Notes: generated by a model not told the origin, from the sequence alone. Positions 22,001 through 32,498 are shown, counted from the first letter of the stretch. The stretch is DNA of 34,222 nucleotides from Plakobranchus ocellatus (GCA_019648995.1 BLXT01007741.1:1036318-1070539); one strand, 5' to 3'. A program made the numbers and translations.

Positions 22001-24411
22001 AGAGCACAAATTTACATACTGCTTATGCATCTCATGTAAAAATTTCCAATGAATCTGCTAAAGTGCTATGTGCAGACGGAATTGCGGAGAACAATATGGC
22101 AAAAAAACAAAATGAAGCTGCAGCAAAAATCAGTTCTGAAAGTTCACCATTCCATGCCTCAGAGCCAAAAGTTACTGGTAAATCAGACATTCTAGCCATT
22201 GACACTTGCTGTCTTGAATCTAAGGAAGGTGTCAGGATTGATTCGTCTAGTACAGAAAAAACACATGCTTTTATTAGAGGTCACCATAGTAGCAAGTTTA
22301 CAGAGCTGCCTGTTATTGAAGAAACTCAAGGAACAGATACATGCTCACCTTATAAAGCAATGAAATTCAAAGAATCAGAGGAAAATACTAAAAGGGAAGC
22401 GACATCTACAACATCTGAAACTGAAACACAAAAAAATGTTTGTCTTGTTGCTTTTGATAATAATGATGGAACACTCTCACATGATGATAATACAGAAACT
22501 AAAAGAGTATTATCTTGTCAAGAACAGATGACTAGCCAAGAGTCTTGCATTATAATTAACTCCGACACTACTACTTTAGAGAGATACGAAGGTAATGCCA
22601 ATGCAAGCTCATCTGTCTTGAGCCAGTCAATCTTGCACATCAAAAGAGATGCTAGTGGTGTAACCAGTTCAAGCAGCACTGGCTCAAATGCAATCATTCC
22701 TCCCACAAGTGAGAAAGGGTTGCAAGTCAATGGCATAGATTCAGCGCTCAACATGGAGAATGAAGAAACAGACGATTCAGGTTTGACTCACAAGGATAAA
22801 AGTGGAGAGTTACAAGGAAAAACCCTTTTTCATTCTCAAATAAACAGTGCACCTGCTAGAGTTTATGTCTCAGACAGTGATGATGAAGATAGAGTTCTTT
22901 TAGTGCGTAGAACAAAAAGGCTATGCTTTTCCTCAGATGACAATATTGTTGAGCCAATTGTTTTCAATACCTCAAACAAATATGAGACACAGACAGGACT
23001 GGGTAAGCTTGCAGCAGAAGATATGATAGGGGAGACTCAAGCCTTAAATGTTTTGGATACAGATTCTCAAGATGTGGCACAAACTACTTTGGACAAGGAA
23101 AATGTAGAAGATTGTTCCAATAATCCAGATATCAAAATTATCGCAGAGACAGAACGTGACAGTGTTATGATGTCCACAAACAAAGAAAAAGAGCAACAGT
23201 CTGATACCTTTGTTGAAGTAACGCCAATTGGGGATGTGAGATATGTTGAAGGGGTGGGGAGGTGTTTTGTGGGACTAGACAATTCTGCATTCAAGCCTGA
23301 CTTTCTACAAGTCAGGGAATGTCAAGGATCCCCTCCAACAAAACCAGAAGTGCCTGCTCTTGGACTATTATTTGAAGATAGTGGCAAACAAGGACAGATT
23401 TCTAAGGGACAAATTTACAAGGATATAGATTTTAGTAAAGATGAAAAATTGGATGATTCAAGTGCAAGTGAAAGGCCTTCTTGCAAGAAAAAAACACCCA
23501 GTCTTTCAAGCCTGGCCACATACAAATCAGTTGTCTCAAGCAAAAACGAAGATCTAAGTGGTAAAGCTTCAAAAGATAACAAAAGGGCGGATTTAAATAT
23601 ATCTTTCGTTGAATCAAATAAATCAGGACGGACTAGGCGAGGCTTGGCAGCCAAAATAGCTAGTGAGGATAAAGCTCAGACACTTACACTGTCTGATAGT
23701 GCCAAAGCAGCAATATGTAGATCTGTCCAAGAGACAAAATCCAAACTAGAATATTTAAATAGTAATAAAAGCATATCTCTCAGCAAGTCAACCCCTGACA
23801 TAATAGATCTAGACATGGAAAAAGAGGAAAATAATCCTAAAGGCGAAGATAGTAAGGCCCTGAAAGAGAAAATGCTGAGTGATGAAAATTGTGGACCAAA
23901 GTGTTTACTTACTAACGAATATGGGAAGTGCAAAATTGATTATCTATTGCGAAAAGAGAAAATGGATAATGTGGGATCAAAAGATGCTATGGTCGTTGAT
24001 CCTGAGTCAAAGAATGCAAGCTACAAAGTCTCAAAAGAGACACAAAATCATTTAGAGTCTGATGCCCCTGAAAGATGCCTCAGGCCATGCAACAACACAA
24101 TATTTTCAAACACTGGAAGATCCACAGAAGCAGAAAAGGTTGAAAATGACCAGGTCATGTCAGACCTTAAAACCTGCTTTGTTAGTAGCAACGATGAAAG
24201 CAGTGGGGATGAGAGTCCAAAAAAAGGATCAGTGATATTTGGCAAAAATACATCTTCTCCAATACATGATTCTCATGATGCCCTAGAAAAACCAGATCAT
24301 TTTCAGGATAAGATTGTGGATAAAGAAATCAGAAACTCAAACAATTCCGTGAGATCTAGCCCTCTTAAAGATGTTGCTGAAGACAAGTGTCAGTCTTTTG
24401 CCTCTAAACAG
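19003..24411 (+). CDS. BRCA1: BRCA1 giant central exon (equivalent of human exon 11)
   Basis: One uninterrupted 5,409-nt exon (1,803 codons, residues 122-1924) between acceptor CTGAAAAG and donor GTAAAG, phase 0 at both ends. It encodes a polar, charged, mostly disordered chain rich in Lys, Glu, Ser and Asn. A basic NLS-like cluster GKKGRKRK ends at residue 767. Many SQ/TQ dipeptides are possible ATM/ATR sites. Compact hydrophobic or acidic motifs are VEVCPRPSQNC (about 1010-1020), VYVSDSDDEDRVLLVRR (1408-1424), FVEVTPIGDVRYVEGVGRC (about 1524-1542) and the SUMO-interaction-like PDIIDLDMEKEE (about 1719). Human exon 11 is 3,426 nt, so this one is much longer. In human BRCA1 this region binds DNA and several repair factors; little residue-level similarity is visible here. 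Confidence 0.95.
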
Positions 24412-24827
24412 GTAAAGTCAAAATTGTTTTTTATTTTTTGTTGATATGCGAGTGGTGTATAAGTTCAAAGGAGTCTGAAAATAAAAACACTTTAGTCAGA
24501 ATCAAGAGTATAATAATGTACAACACCATGGAATATAAACAGTAATATCTAGAGTTTGCATATTTTAAAAATGTTCAGATGGAGATTCAAGCAATCAAAT
24601 TAGTGACATTATAATCCTTAAACTGTTTAAGCAGCTATTATCTTGATTCAGGTGCTGGTGACATGTGAATGAAAATCCTACAAAATCTGTATCTTTGATG
24701 AATAACAAAGAATTTATATATATGTAAGAAAATGTTTTCTTTGGTACTCAGCATGGATTTGAGATGGTTTTAAAAAAGCGGGAACGTCTTTTTCTTTTTT
24801 TTTTTTTTTGTTGCTTGTTCATTTTAG
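24412..24827 (+). other. BRCA1 intron
   Basis: GT-AG intron ending in a run of about 20 T and CATTTTAG. A second in-frame acceptor lies 24 nt downstream (see next exon). Confidence 0.85.
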
Positions 24828-24969
24828 TTGCTCATCACTGCCCATTTACAGAATGTTGTTGAAGAGAGTGATGTTGATGCTGATATGGACGAGGAAGAAG
24901 AAATGGTCATTGCTGTTCAGGGTAAAAAGAGACTTAGGCAACAAATCACAAGTGACAGTGATGAGTCAA
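24828..24969 (+). CDS. BRCA1: BRCA1 coding exon 7 (acidic linker)
   Basis: Donor GTAAGA. It encodes NVVEESDVDADMDEEEEMV, a GKKRLRQQ basic patch and SDSDES. Two acceptors fit in phase 0: TTCATTTTAG ending at 24827 directly after the poly-T tract, and CATTTACAG ending at 24851. The second would drop the eight residues LLITAHLQ. I chose the first because it is the first AG after the polypyrimidine tract, but both may be used. The acidic run is typical of the sequence just before the coiled coil. Confidence 0.82.
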
Positions 24970-25549
24970 GTAAGACTAATTATTGTGTCTTAAAATGTTT
25001 CTCTCTGGGCACATATTTATTATATATTGCCTTCCAGTTTCCATCAATGCAAAACTGTTCAGGGTGGAGTTTCAGGTTCTTTGATACTAAATTGTGACTT
25101 GTAACACATTTGACACAATCTCAAGATATCTCCAACATTACAATCCCTGAAATAATTTCTCCTTGAAGTCACATTTATTTTACTTATTCACCTTCTTTAA
25201 ATTAAGAAAAGATTCTGGCTATGATAAGGTAGCATTTATCCAGTATCTTTTAACACAAAAATATCCAGATATTGCAGGGCAACTTTTTTGTATTCATTGT
25301 TAACCATATAAACATTGAAAATTATATGTGCAAAATAAACCAAAACCTAGTTTGAAAAATATTTTAGATTTGCTCTGTGGCTGTGAAAAAACTAAATATA
25401 TATACCCTAAAAAAAACAACAAAAAAACACTGCAAATTAAACCTGTGTTTTTCTCATTTCTGTTGAAAATAGGAGTTGTGAACTGGAAAAAGTTTAAGAG
25501 CTAATTGTCACATTGAGTGTAAAGTCTGAATTTCTCACTTTTTTTGCAG
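24970..25549 (+). other. BRCA1 intron
   Basis: GT-AG intron of 580 bp, AT-rich; no other feature. Confidence 0.85.
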
Positions 25550-25626
25550 ATGAAGAGGAACACAGCCAAAGTAAATCATCTGTGTCCAGTGTACTATCAT
25601 CTCAAGCAGAAATATTGACCACTCAA
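25550..25626 (+). CDS. BRCA1: BRCA1 coding exon 8 (ILTTQ motif)
   Basis: Acceptor CTTTTTTTGCAG, donor GTAGGT. It encodes NEEEHSQSKSSVSSVLSSQA and EILTTQ, ending in phase 0. The ending matches the human sequence SSQSDILTTQ, and the human exon also ends at this point. This is one of the few near-identical stretches outside RING and BRCT. Confidence 0.95.
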
Positions 25627-26153
25627 GTAGGTTATAAACAGGTGTAAACTCTAGTGTCTGATGGAATGAGAAAATAACATGACATAAATATTTTCAAAAA
25701 TTGAAGCTCCTATTTAAATCTGTTTACTTCTATATTAAATATTGCATCTCAAGATGATGGCCAAAAGCACTCTGGCTTTCTATCCTTTGCTGTTATATAT
25801 CCTTTGTTCAAAATAAATCATTGATGACTATGGGAGAAAAAAAGTTACAGGGTCCACATTTTATCAATTGCTCACATATGAACCATTACAAAGGCTTAAG
25901 ATACATAAAGCTTTCCAAATTAAAAGAGATCAAATGCATAAAAACTAATGTGCAAAATTCTACTCTTACCTTTTTTGTTCATTAAATAGTTAGGATATTA
26001 TATTTACGCATCTCACATTGGAACTAGAATATTTTTTATCACAATTGTCAACTGGATGTAAATTTTTCAAAGCGTTTGCAGCAATCAATTAGAGCATTAC
26101 AGATTTGCTTTGTTCCATGTTATTCAAATGTGTAATATATTTCTACCCACCAG
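25627..26153 (+). other. BRCA1 intron
   Basis: GT-AG intron of 527 bp; no other feature recognised. Confidence 0.85.
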
Positions 26154-26331
26154 CAAGCCAAAGCTTTGGAGGGAGATGTAGACAAACTGCAGAAGGAGAT
26201 AGCTATCTATGAAGCCAAGCTTGGTGTTTTTCCACCTCTTGATTCAAATGAAGATGATGAGGATGATGATGAAGATGAAAATGATGACACAGATGAAGAG
26301 ATGCTTGAAGCTGCCACTAATACAGATTCTG
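26154..26331 (+). CDS. BRCA1: BRCA1 coding exon 9 (PALB2-type coiled coil)
   Basis: Acceptor TCTACCCACCAG, donor GTGTGT. It encodes QAKALEGDVDKLQKEIAIYE (from residue 1998), then AKLGVF and a long acidic tail rich in D/E (SNEDDEDDDEDENDD). The first part aligns without gaps to the human coiled coil [20 protein letters not shown], which binds PALB2. The heptad positions M1400, L1404, L1407 and M1411 of human are L, V, L and I here, so the hydrophobic face is retained. The acidic run after the coil is a local feature of this protein. Confidence 0.94.
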
Positions 26332-26589
26332 GTGTGTTTATTCAACATTACTGTAATACAATTTGCATTTTTTTTTCTTTTCCTCTAGCCAGATTAGTAG
26401 AATATGCATGTACAATCTTATTAAATATGTCTTATGAGGTGTCACCTCAGCATAGATTGAGAAAGTTTTGTCTAAATTTCTTATTTTTCATGACCTATTT
26501 AACTTTTAGTATGGAGCAAAGGAAATCTGCAATTATGACTCGGAGCAATTAAATTTCACATTGTAGTTTATTTACATCTTTTTTCACAG
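26332..26589 (+). other. BRCA1 intron
   Basis: Short 258-bp intron; the reading frame of the previous exon stays open into it, but the acceptor TTTTTTCACAG and the phase of the next exon define it. Confidence 0.82.
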
Positions 26590-27095
26590 CCTCTTTGTGC
26601 AAGCGTTTACCTGATGTATTTGTCATTGATGAAAGCCCCTGCACTGCCACAGTTGCTGAAGCTGATGATGAAGAAAAAAGCGATGATTTGTTTGTCAGTC
26701 CACCTTCACCTTCTCCTCCTCACAGAAGATCCAAGCCCAGACCCCCTCCTCCCAAACGACCAAAGCTAAATGATACAGTAGCCCCATTGTCTGATAATTT
26801 TCTCAAACAATTTCAATCACCTGGGGGCACAGTACGCACCAAAAAACAATTGGACTTTGTACAGAGCGATTTAAACAACTTTGGGGCTCACTCAAAAATT
26901 TCATCACCAGCTAAAAATTTAACCAAAGAGGGAGAGGATTTGCTTCAAAGACCTAGGAGTCCAGTTCTTTCTTCCCAAAAAACTAAATTGTCAGAGATAA
27001 AAGAGGCCCAAGGTACCAAGTCTGGGAGTGTAACAAACAAAAATAACCATCGTCAGATTTGCTTTGTAACATCAGGCTTGACAAGGGAGGACAAC
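26590..27095 (+). CDS. BRCA1: BRCA1 coding exon 10 (linker and start of BRCT1)
   Basis: Acceptor TTTTTTCACAG, donor GTGAGT; 506 nt, ending in phase 0. It encodes a Ser/Pro linker with SPPSPSPPHRRSKPRPPPPK and RPKL, a likely bipartite-type nuclear localisation signal at about residues 2102-2116. The last residues, ICFVTSGLTREDN (to 2225), open the first BRCT repeat. Ser2218-Gly2219 correspond to human S1655-G1656, which contact the phosphate of pSer-x-x-Phe ligands. Confidence 0.95.
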
Positions 27096-29007
27096 GTGAG
27101 TTAATAGTGGAAGAAGGCACAAATAACAAAAATTGCTTATTTATTCTTCATAGATTATTAAGATTGATTTATACTTTCTTTTGCTATACACTCAGAGACT
27201 ACTAAACCCTTATTAGTGTAAGGCTTTCTGATGATATAAATTTGCCTGCTGTAAGTATTGGCTGAGGAAAGTGAGGAGTTTTTATATTTGAACATAATGA
27301 CCTAAAAAATTTTTCAATTCAAAAAGTTTCTTGGGTATGCAAAGGATACCTTCAGACCTGCCAACTCTCCGTTTTGCCTGGAAAGAATTCCTTTGGGCAC
27401 TCATAAATTCTATTTTCTGGGTGGCTCTGTTAAAATCCCAGTCCATAGTTCGGGTGGATGATGTGGAAATAAAGGCAAAAAAAAACTCTTCTTTGAATCA
27501 ACCTGATATCCACAACCGTCATGTTCTTTTTATCAAACTTGCATTGAACAATAAAAAAAAATTATATCTTTTAGTATTATTGATATGACCCAAACATCAA
27601 ATTTGCACCCCATAACGTTTATTGAACATACTATGTAAGGGAACTGTAAAAGAAATTTTGTGTGTGCTTTGGGGGGGGGGGGGGTTGTTCATGACTATAT
27701 TTTGCGATCGTTATTTGTTCGGCTGATTTTGGACAATATTGTATTATTCACCCTTTCAGTTTGAGGCAAAAATTGTTGATGGGAGTGATGTCCTATGTAC
27801 AGTTATAAGAAACTTCGACATTTCTAAATTTATAGTTGAACATAATAAGAAAATCAGATATGATGATCCATCAATCTCAGACTTAGAGACTATAGAATCA
27901 TTACCAACAACCAAAATTTTTTAACTAATGATCTACATGATGAAGCAACTGAAGCGCACATATTAGTTGATATGTGATATTGATGTGATATTGTTTTCAT
28001 CAAATAGTAGAAAGGCAGAGATAATCAAAATAGAATGTGTCCTTTATGAAAAGCTTCATTTACTAAGCAAACCATCTTTCAGATGTGATATAAATTGGCC
28101 CATAACTGGGCCTCTATGTCTTCTTTTTTTAGACATTCTTTAGTCTTCACCAAGATTCAGATTAGATCTAGACCATAGATTTTGCATTACAATTTATGTT
28201 TTAATCCTATCAGGGCATGATGAAATCTTTTTTCTAGGAAAATTTACAACAAAAAAATCTAGAATATCATAAATCATAAGAAAAATAGTATTTGCGGGAA
28301 TTTTATAAAAGATACCCCCGCCCCCCCCCCAAAAAAAAAAACAAAAAACCATGATACAACTTCTTTAGAAAAATAACAACCTTTTAGTAATTTCAAGAAA
28401 TGACTAGATGTACGCCTTCTATTATGTGCTAAAAATACTCAATCAAAAAGCATTCAGCAGATGAGCCTAGGATACAATTTTATTGAAAAAAGTCTAGATC
28501 TAGTATGTATGCAAATATTTTTAGAATTCTTAGATACACTTTTTTTCACTTAAAATAGGCCCAACTTGGCCAAGATTTGCAAAGCTAGATCTAGAATTTG
28601 ATGTGCATCATGCTAATCCTGTGAGCTCTTACTCATGACATACTAGACAATGAAAAAAAGCAACATAGGTTTTTTTTTTTTTACCTTCAAAGAGATGGTA
28701 ATCATGTGTGCTGTATGTCATATGTGTGACCAAGAGATTGAAATGAAAAATTTGATAGAGTGCAGTAGAAAATAGCTGATATTCAGGATTTTTTGTGCTC
28801 TTCCAACTTTACTTAAAAAAAAAAACACAATTGGACAGTGCTAGCGTATGATGGTCCATTTCCATTCTAGGGATGGACGATGTCACTGTCCAATGCATTA
28901 GTCCCAACTAAGAAGACTCCATTAGAGCAGTGTAAAAAAACTTCATTTTGATTAAGTTGAAATCGCAAGTAGAACTTTTCAAAATGTTTGAAAATTTTGC
29001 TTCACAG
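27096..29007 (+). other. BRCA1 intron (1.9 kb) within BRCT1
   Basis: GT-AG intron. It carries a poly-G run of about 13 (around 27671), a C-run followed by an A-run (28315-28340), scattered TCTAGATCTA words, and copy B of a diverged repeat (27763-27960). The open frame at 27739-27924 has an acceptor-like TTCACCCTTTCAG, but including it would break the BRCT fold, so it is not treated as a BRCA1 exon. Confidence 0.8.
27763..27960 (+). repeat. Copy B of the diverged repeat block (see 9554)
   Basis: Shares GGCAAAAATTGTTGATGGGA and the later ATGATC..CATGATGAAGCAA.TGAAG with 9554-9720, in the same order. This copy keeps an open frame reading FEAKIVDGSDVLCTVIRN and then YDDPSISDLETIESLP before a stop at 27922. 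The family is not recognised. Confidence 0.55.
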
Positions 29008-29095
29008 GTGATTGCTCTGGCCTTTTCCACAAAACTGGGAGTGAGGTTTACTTCCAAGTTCTCTGACGAAGTGACACATGTAGTAATGAAAACAG
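29008..29095 (+). CDS. BRCA1: BRCA1 coding exon 11 (BRCT1)
   Basis: Acceptor TTGCTTCACAG, donor GTATCC; 88 nt, the same length as the homologous human exon 17. It encodes VIALAFSTKLGVRFTSKFSD and EVTHVVMKT plus one base. The ending is nearly identical to human EETTHVVMKT, in the beta strand and loop of BRCT1. Confidence 0.96.
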
Positions 29096-29351
29096 GTATC
29101 CTATTCCCATTTTGGAATGAAATCTTAAAATTGCGTTAGTAAATTTGCTGCTTTTTGATGACCAATAATTTAATTATTATCATTCTTTACCGTGTGCTGT
29201 ATATTTACCAAATGCATCACATTTCAGGCTCCAAAGGGGGCCTAGTTAATGTAAACTTATATGAGGCGTCCATTTTTAATTTTTCTATCATTAGGATTGG
29301 TGAAGGGTAATATGGATATGACTATTTTGTTTTCAAATTCAATCATTTCAG

Positions 29352-29476
29352 AATCAGATGAGAGTCGTGCATGTGACAGGACTCTCAAGTTCTTCCAAGG
29401 TATTGCTCACAAGTGCTGGGTGGTGTCTTTTTCATGGGTGAAAAGTTCCCTGTCTTCAAACAACATTTTACCTGAG
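29352..29476 (+). CDS. BRCA1: BRCA1 coding exon 12 (BRCT1 phosphate-binding helix)
   Basis: Acceptor TCATTTCAG, donor GTAAAT. It encodes ESDESRACDRTLKFFQGIAH and KCWVVSFSWVKSSLSSNNIL, ending PE. R2264, T2265, K2267 and the second Phe match human R1699, T1700, K1702 and F1704, the residues that bind the phosphate and the +3 Phe of partners such as Abraxas, BRIP1 and CtIP. The invariant BRCT Trp in the WVVS motif is present. The short preceding intron is 29096-29351. Confidence 0.96.
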
Positions 29477-29924
29477 GTAAATCAGTTCATTACTGTTGCT
29501 TTTTTGTTTTAGTTTTTTCTTTTATTGATTTGTTTTGATTACCTGGAAAAAATTAATTTAACGAATCTCTATTTTAAAAGTTAGTAGAATTATATAATTT
29601 GACACACCAAGGTTACAGGGTTCCCTTTTTCAGACTTCCTAAAATGTAATAGACTGGATAGAAGCTAAATTTGGAGATTTTTGGTGACATCAAAGGTGTT
29701 GAAAATTCTTATCTAACTTGATTTCTGTTGATGAAATAAGTGCACAACTAGTTTTTAGTATAATTTTGAATTTTATCATTTCTTTTTTTTTTATAACTCA
29801 GACACTTTGCAACGCAATTTAAAACACAGCTACTAAAGATAATTTTATCCAATTTTGTGTTTGTGCAGCTCTAAAAAAAAACACAAACAGAAAGATTAAT
29901 GGAAGATTCAAAATTTTTCTTCAG
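29477..29924 (+). other. BRCA1 intron
   Basis: GT-AG intron of 448 bp ending AATTTTTCTTCAG. The coding frame of the next exon is open for some 50 nt upstream of this acceptor, but only this site restores phase 0. Confidence 0.8.
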
Positions 29925-30060
29925 CCTGCTTTTGAAATATGTGGGGATACATCTGCTGGAGAGTTTGCAGGTGGATCACGGCTTTCAAGAGAATCAACCA
30001 AGCCTCTGTTTTCAGACTTTAGCTTTGCTTGTGTTGGCAGCAGTCAAGAAATGCCTAAAG
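29925..30060 (+). CDS. BRCA1: BRCA1 coding exon 13 (BRCT linker and start of BRCT2)
   Basis: Acceptor TTTTTCTTCAG, donor GTCAGT. It encodes PAFEICGDTSAGEFAGGSRL, SRESTKPLFSDFSFACVGSS and QEMPK plus one base. It aligns with the human linker starting HDFEVRGD and with the first strand of BRCT2. Met2339 corresponds to human Met1775, part of the hydrophobic pocket between the two BRCT repeats (site of the known M1775R cancer variant). Confidence 0.93.
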
Positions 30061-31130
30061 GTCAGTAGAAAATTCCTTACGTACCTTCACAGATAACATA
30101 AGATCTTTGTGTCTGGCAATGTATTGTGCATTAAGCAGAAAATATTTTCTCGAGATCATTCCTTGCAAAGCAGCTGATGCAAGTAATTACATTGAACTAG
30201 AGAATTTGAGGAATTATAAAATGAGGCATTAGCTCTAAAAATGTCTATCAAAATATTGGTATAGTTAAGATAGATGCCCTGCATTAGCCCATTCTGCATT
30301 GGATAAGTTTATACAGGTTGATAAGTATTTAGCTGAGGAGCTGAATGGTTATCAAGTTTGTAATAATTGAGACTGAATTGCTTAAGTTTTCTCTGGCTTA
30401 ATGACATTGTTATCTTGAGAAGTGTGAAAGGTTGGTTAAATTGGACAATATTTTTTATTTGCCCATTTTTTGTGTTTTGAGAAAATAAACAATTAAATGT
30501 ACATGGTTTTATTGTATAGTGATGTTTTTATGATTAAGGAAACCTCAAAATTGTCAATAATTTCTTCCTCCTTATCTTGGTGTGAAGATTTTGAGGAGCC
30601 ACTGGTGTATATTGCAAAGAATGCGTATTCATCTTTTACAGACTAAAACAAGATTTTTGTGATCAGACATTTAAAAATACGATATTCTGAATTTGAAAGC
30701 TCCCCTTTGAATCCAGTGATCATCAGCATTGTTTGTCCAGATCAATACACAATATTTCTTGACATATTTGTCCTGAATTTTCTCATTCCATGTATTATTA
30801 GTTTTTGACTCTACATCACCAAAAGTTTGATTGCTGGTATTATGGGAATGATTTCATCAAATATCAAGCGACTAATACAAATGGCAAGTCAACTGAAAAC
30901 AAGATAAACAAGAATGTTATTGAGACAATAATACTGATCTTACTGATTTTCTACATATTAAAGAACAAAAGTTTTTGCCCTTTTCTTTTAGCCAAACTAT
31001 CAGGTCTGTCACTTTTTTTGCCAAAAGATGCTTGGGTTAATTTGCATTTTTTTTTTTCACTTAAAAATGAGGTTGCATTTTGCCAATATGGTGAATGGTT
31101 CCTGTCCAAAATTCCAATTTTCTGTTTCAG
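30061..31130 (+). other. BRCA1 intron
   Basis: GT-AG intron of 1,070 bp ending TTTTCTGTTTCAG; AT-rich, no supported feature. Confidence 0.85.
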
Positions 31131-31280
31131 AAAGCTTATCTGACCTTGTAACAGTATGTGGAGCAAGCTGTGTTGAAGATCCAATAGCTCTCCTGTCAAA
31201 AATTGTCAAACACAAAGTGATTATTCGCTGCTCAGATTCAGATGTTGAGCCGTCAGGAGCAGAGATTGATATGTTTAATG
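31131..31280 (+). CDS. BRCA1: BRCA1 coding exon 14 (BRCT2)
   Basis: Acceptor TCTGTTTCAG, donor GTAAGC. It encodes ESLSDLVTVCGASCVEDPIA, LLSKIVKHKVIIRCSDSDVE and PSGAEIDMFN plus one base. It carries the BRCT2 helix with the conserved CGA motif (human QLCGASVV) and the following strand. Confidence 0.95.
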
Positions 31281-32498
31281 GTAAGCCATATACAGGTTTG
31301 TTTCTTTGTCTGCCTTTTAAAACAATGTCCATTACAAGTATTTCATCTATTCTCAGTTGCAAATAACCATTGCCTAAATAAAAATAAGTGATGAATCTCC
31401 AGCAATGCCACATTTCCACATTTCTAGCCTTGCCACCAACGACCTGGCCAGATAGAGGGCCTGAAAGCCTGAGATTACCTTGTTGTGGACTGGCTATATA
31501 TACAAAAACCAGCATTTCTGGAATGCCGGAAATCAGAAAAGACAGAATTTTTTTTCGGAAGGCTATTTTGTTTTTGTTGTTCATGTGCTGTTGTCTGGTG
31601 ACTGGCCAATTACGATTAATTATGAGTCCTTGCTTGAAGTTCAGGAAATTTTGTAAAGTATGGCTCATGCAGCATCTCTTAATCTCCAGGACATTCATCT
31701 GTTAGGCAATCAATAAAGCAGTGATTTGTGCTGAGTATAGAATCTTAGGGCTATGAATAAATCTGAAAAATATAGCCTAGTACCAACTTAAAACTGTTAT
31801 GTTGAGTCGTTGAAACTTGAAAGGCTCTGGAACTTTTTTGTCCACTACTTTACTGCCCCTGCTAGCATAAATCTAAGAGACAGATAGTTTTATCTTTTGA
31901 AGCATGTCAAATTGGTTAAGTGTCACTGATGAAACCTCTGAGAAACTGACATTGAAAACTTTTTCCTTTGGCCTTTTTTCTGATGTTTTATAAATATAAA
32001 ATGCCCATATTTTATGTAGACTTCACAGGCTGTTTTTAATTCTACCATATTTTGTTCCTAGAAAAGCATTTTGACAGGGAGTAAGGAGATAAAGCTTTGT
32101 AAATGGGACTGATTTCAAGACACATCTTTAGCAGTGCCTGTTGGCATGAGCCTAGGATGTGCATCTTAATGACAAATGACTTGAGACTATTAGAACAATA
32201 GCAATATTAAGTTCTTTATACTATGATAACTAAAAAATAGAATTAAAGGAATATTAAAAAAATAGTGGTATGTGTATAACCATTTTCTTTCCCTTTTTCT
32301 AATATTTTCATATATTGAAGGCTTTTCAAAAGAAAGAAAAAAACACTTTTTGTTTTCTCTCATTCTGTTCATCATAATATTAATTTTATCTAATTCTGAT
32401 TTTTTATATAATGGGGTTCGGGGAAGAGGGATTGCAAGAATAGGGGATTTCTAAAGTTTAACTCTTCCTTTTCATTTTATTTATTTTTTATAAAACAG
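31281..32498 (+). other. Last BRCA1 intron, with a truncated SINE
   Basis: GT-AG intron of 1,218 bp, ending TATAAAACAG. It holds SINE copy 3 at about 31430-31515 and otherwise AT-rich sequence. Confidence 0.85.
31430..31515 (+). mobile_element. tRNA-derived SINE, copy 3 (5'-truncated)
   Basis: Only the body is present: GAGGGCCTGAAAGCCTGAGA, TTACCTTGTTGTGGACTGGC, TATATATACAAAAACC. The tRNA-like head with A and B boxes is missing, so the copy is 5'-truncated or decayed. It has the same orientation as BRCA1. Its reverse strand again reads YIASPQQGNLRLSGP. Confidence 0.88.

Noticed and set aside
27660-28340. Poly-G and C/A homopolymer runs as possible G-quadruplex elements
   Set aside because: Single uninterrupted runs in an intron, more simply replication-slippage tracts; no four-tract arrangement.
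29869-29924. Earlier acceptors (29868, 29890) for BRCA1 coding exon 13
   Set aside because: They do not join the preceding exon in phase; TTCTTCAG ending at 29924 does and matches the human alignment.
31057-31698. 213-codon minus-strand open frame across a BRCA1 exon and intron
   Set aside because: It overlaps BRCA1 coding exon 14 antisense and includes the reverse of SINE copy 3; chance frame.
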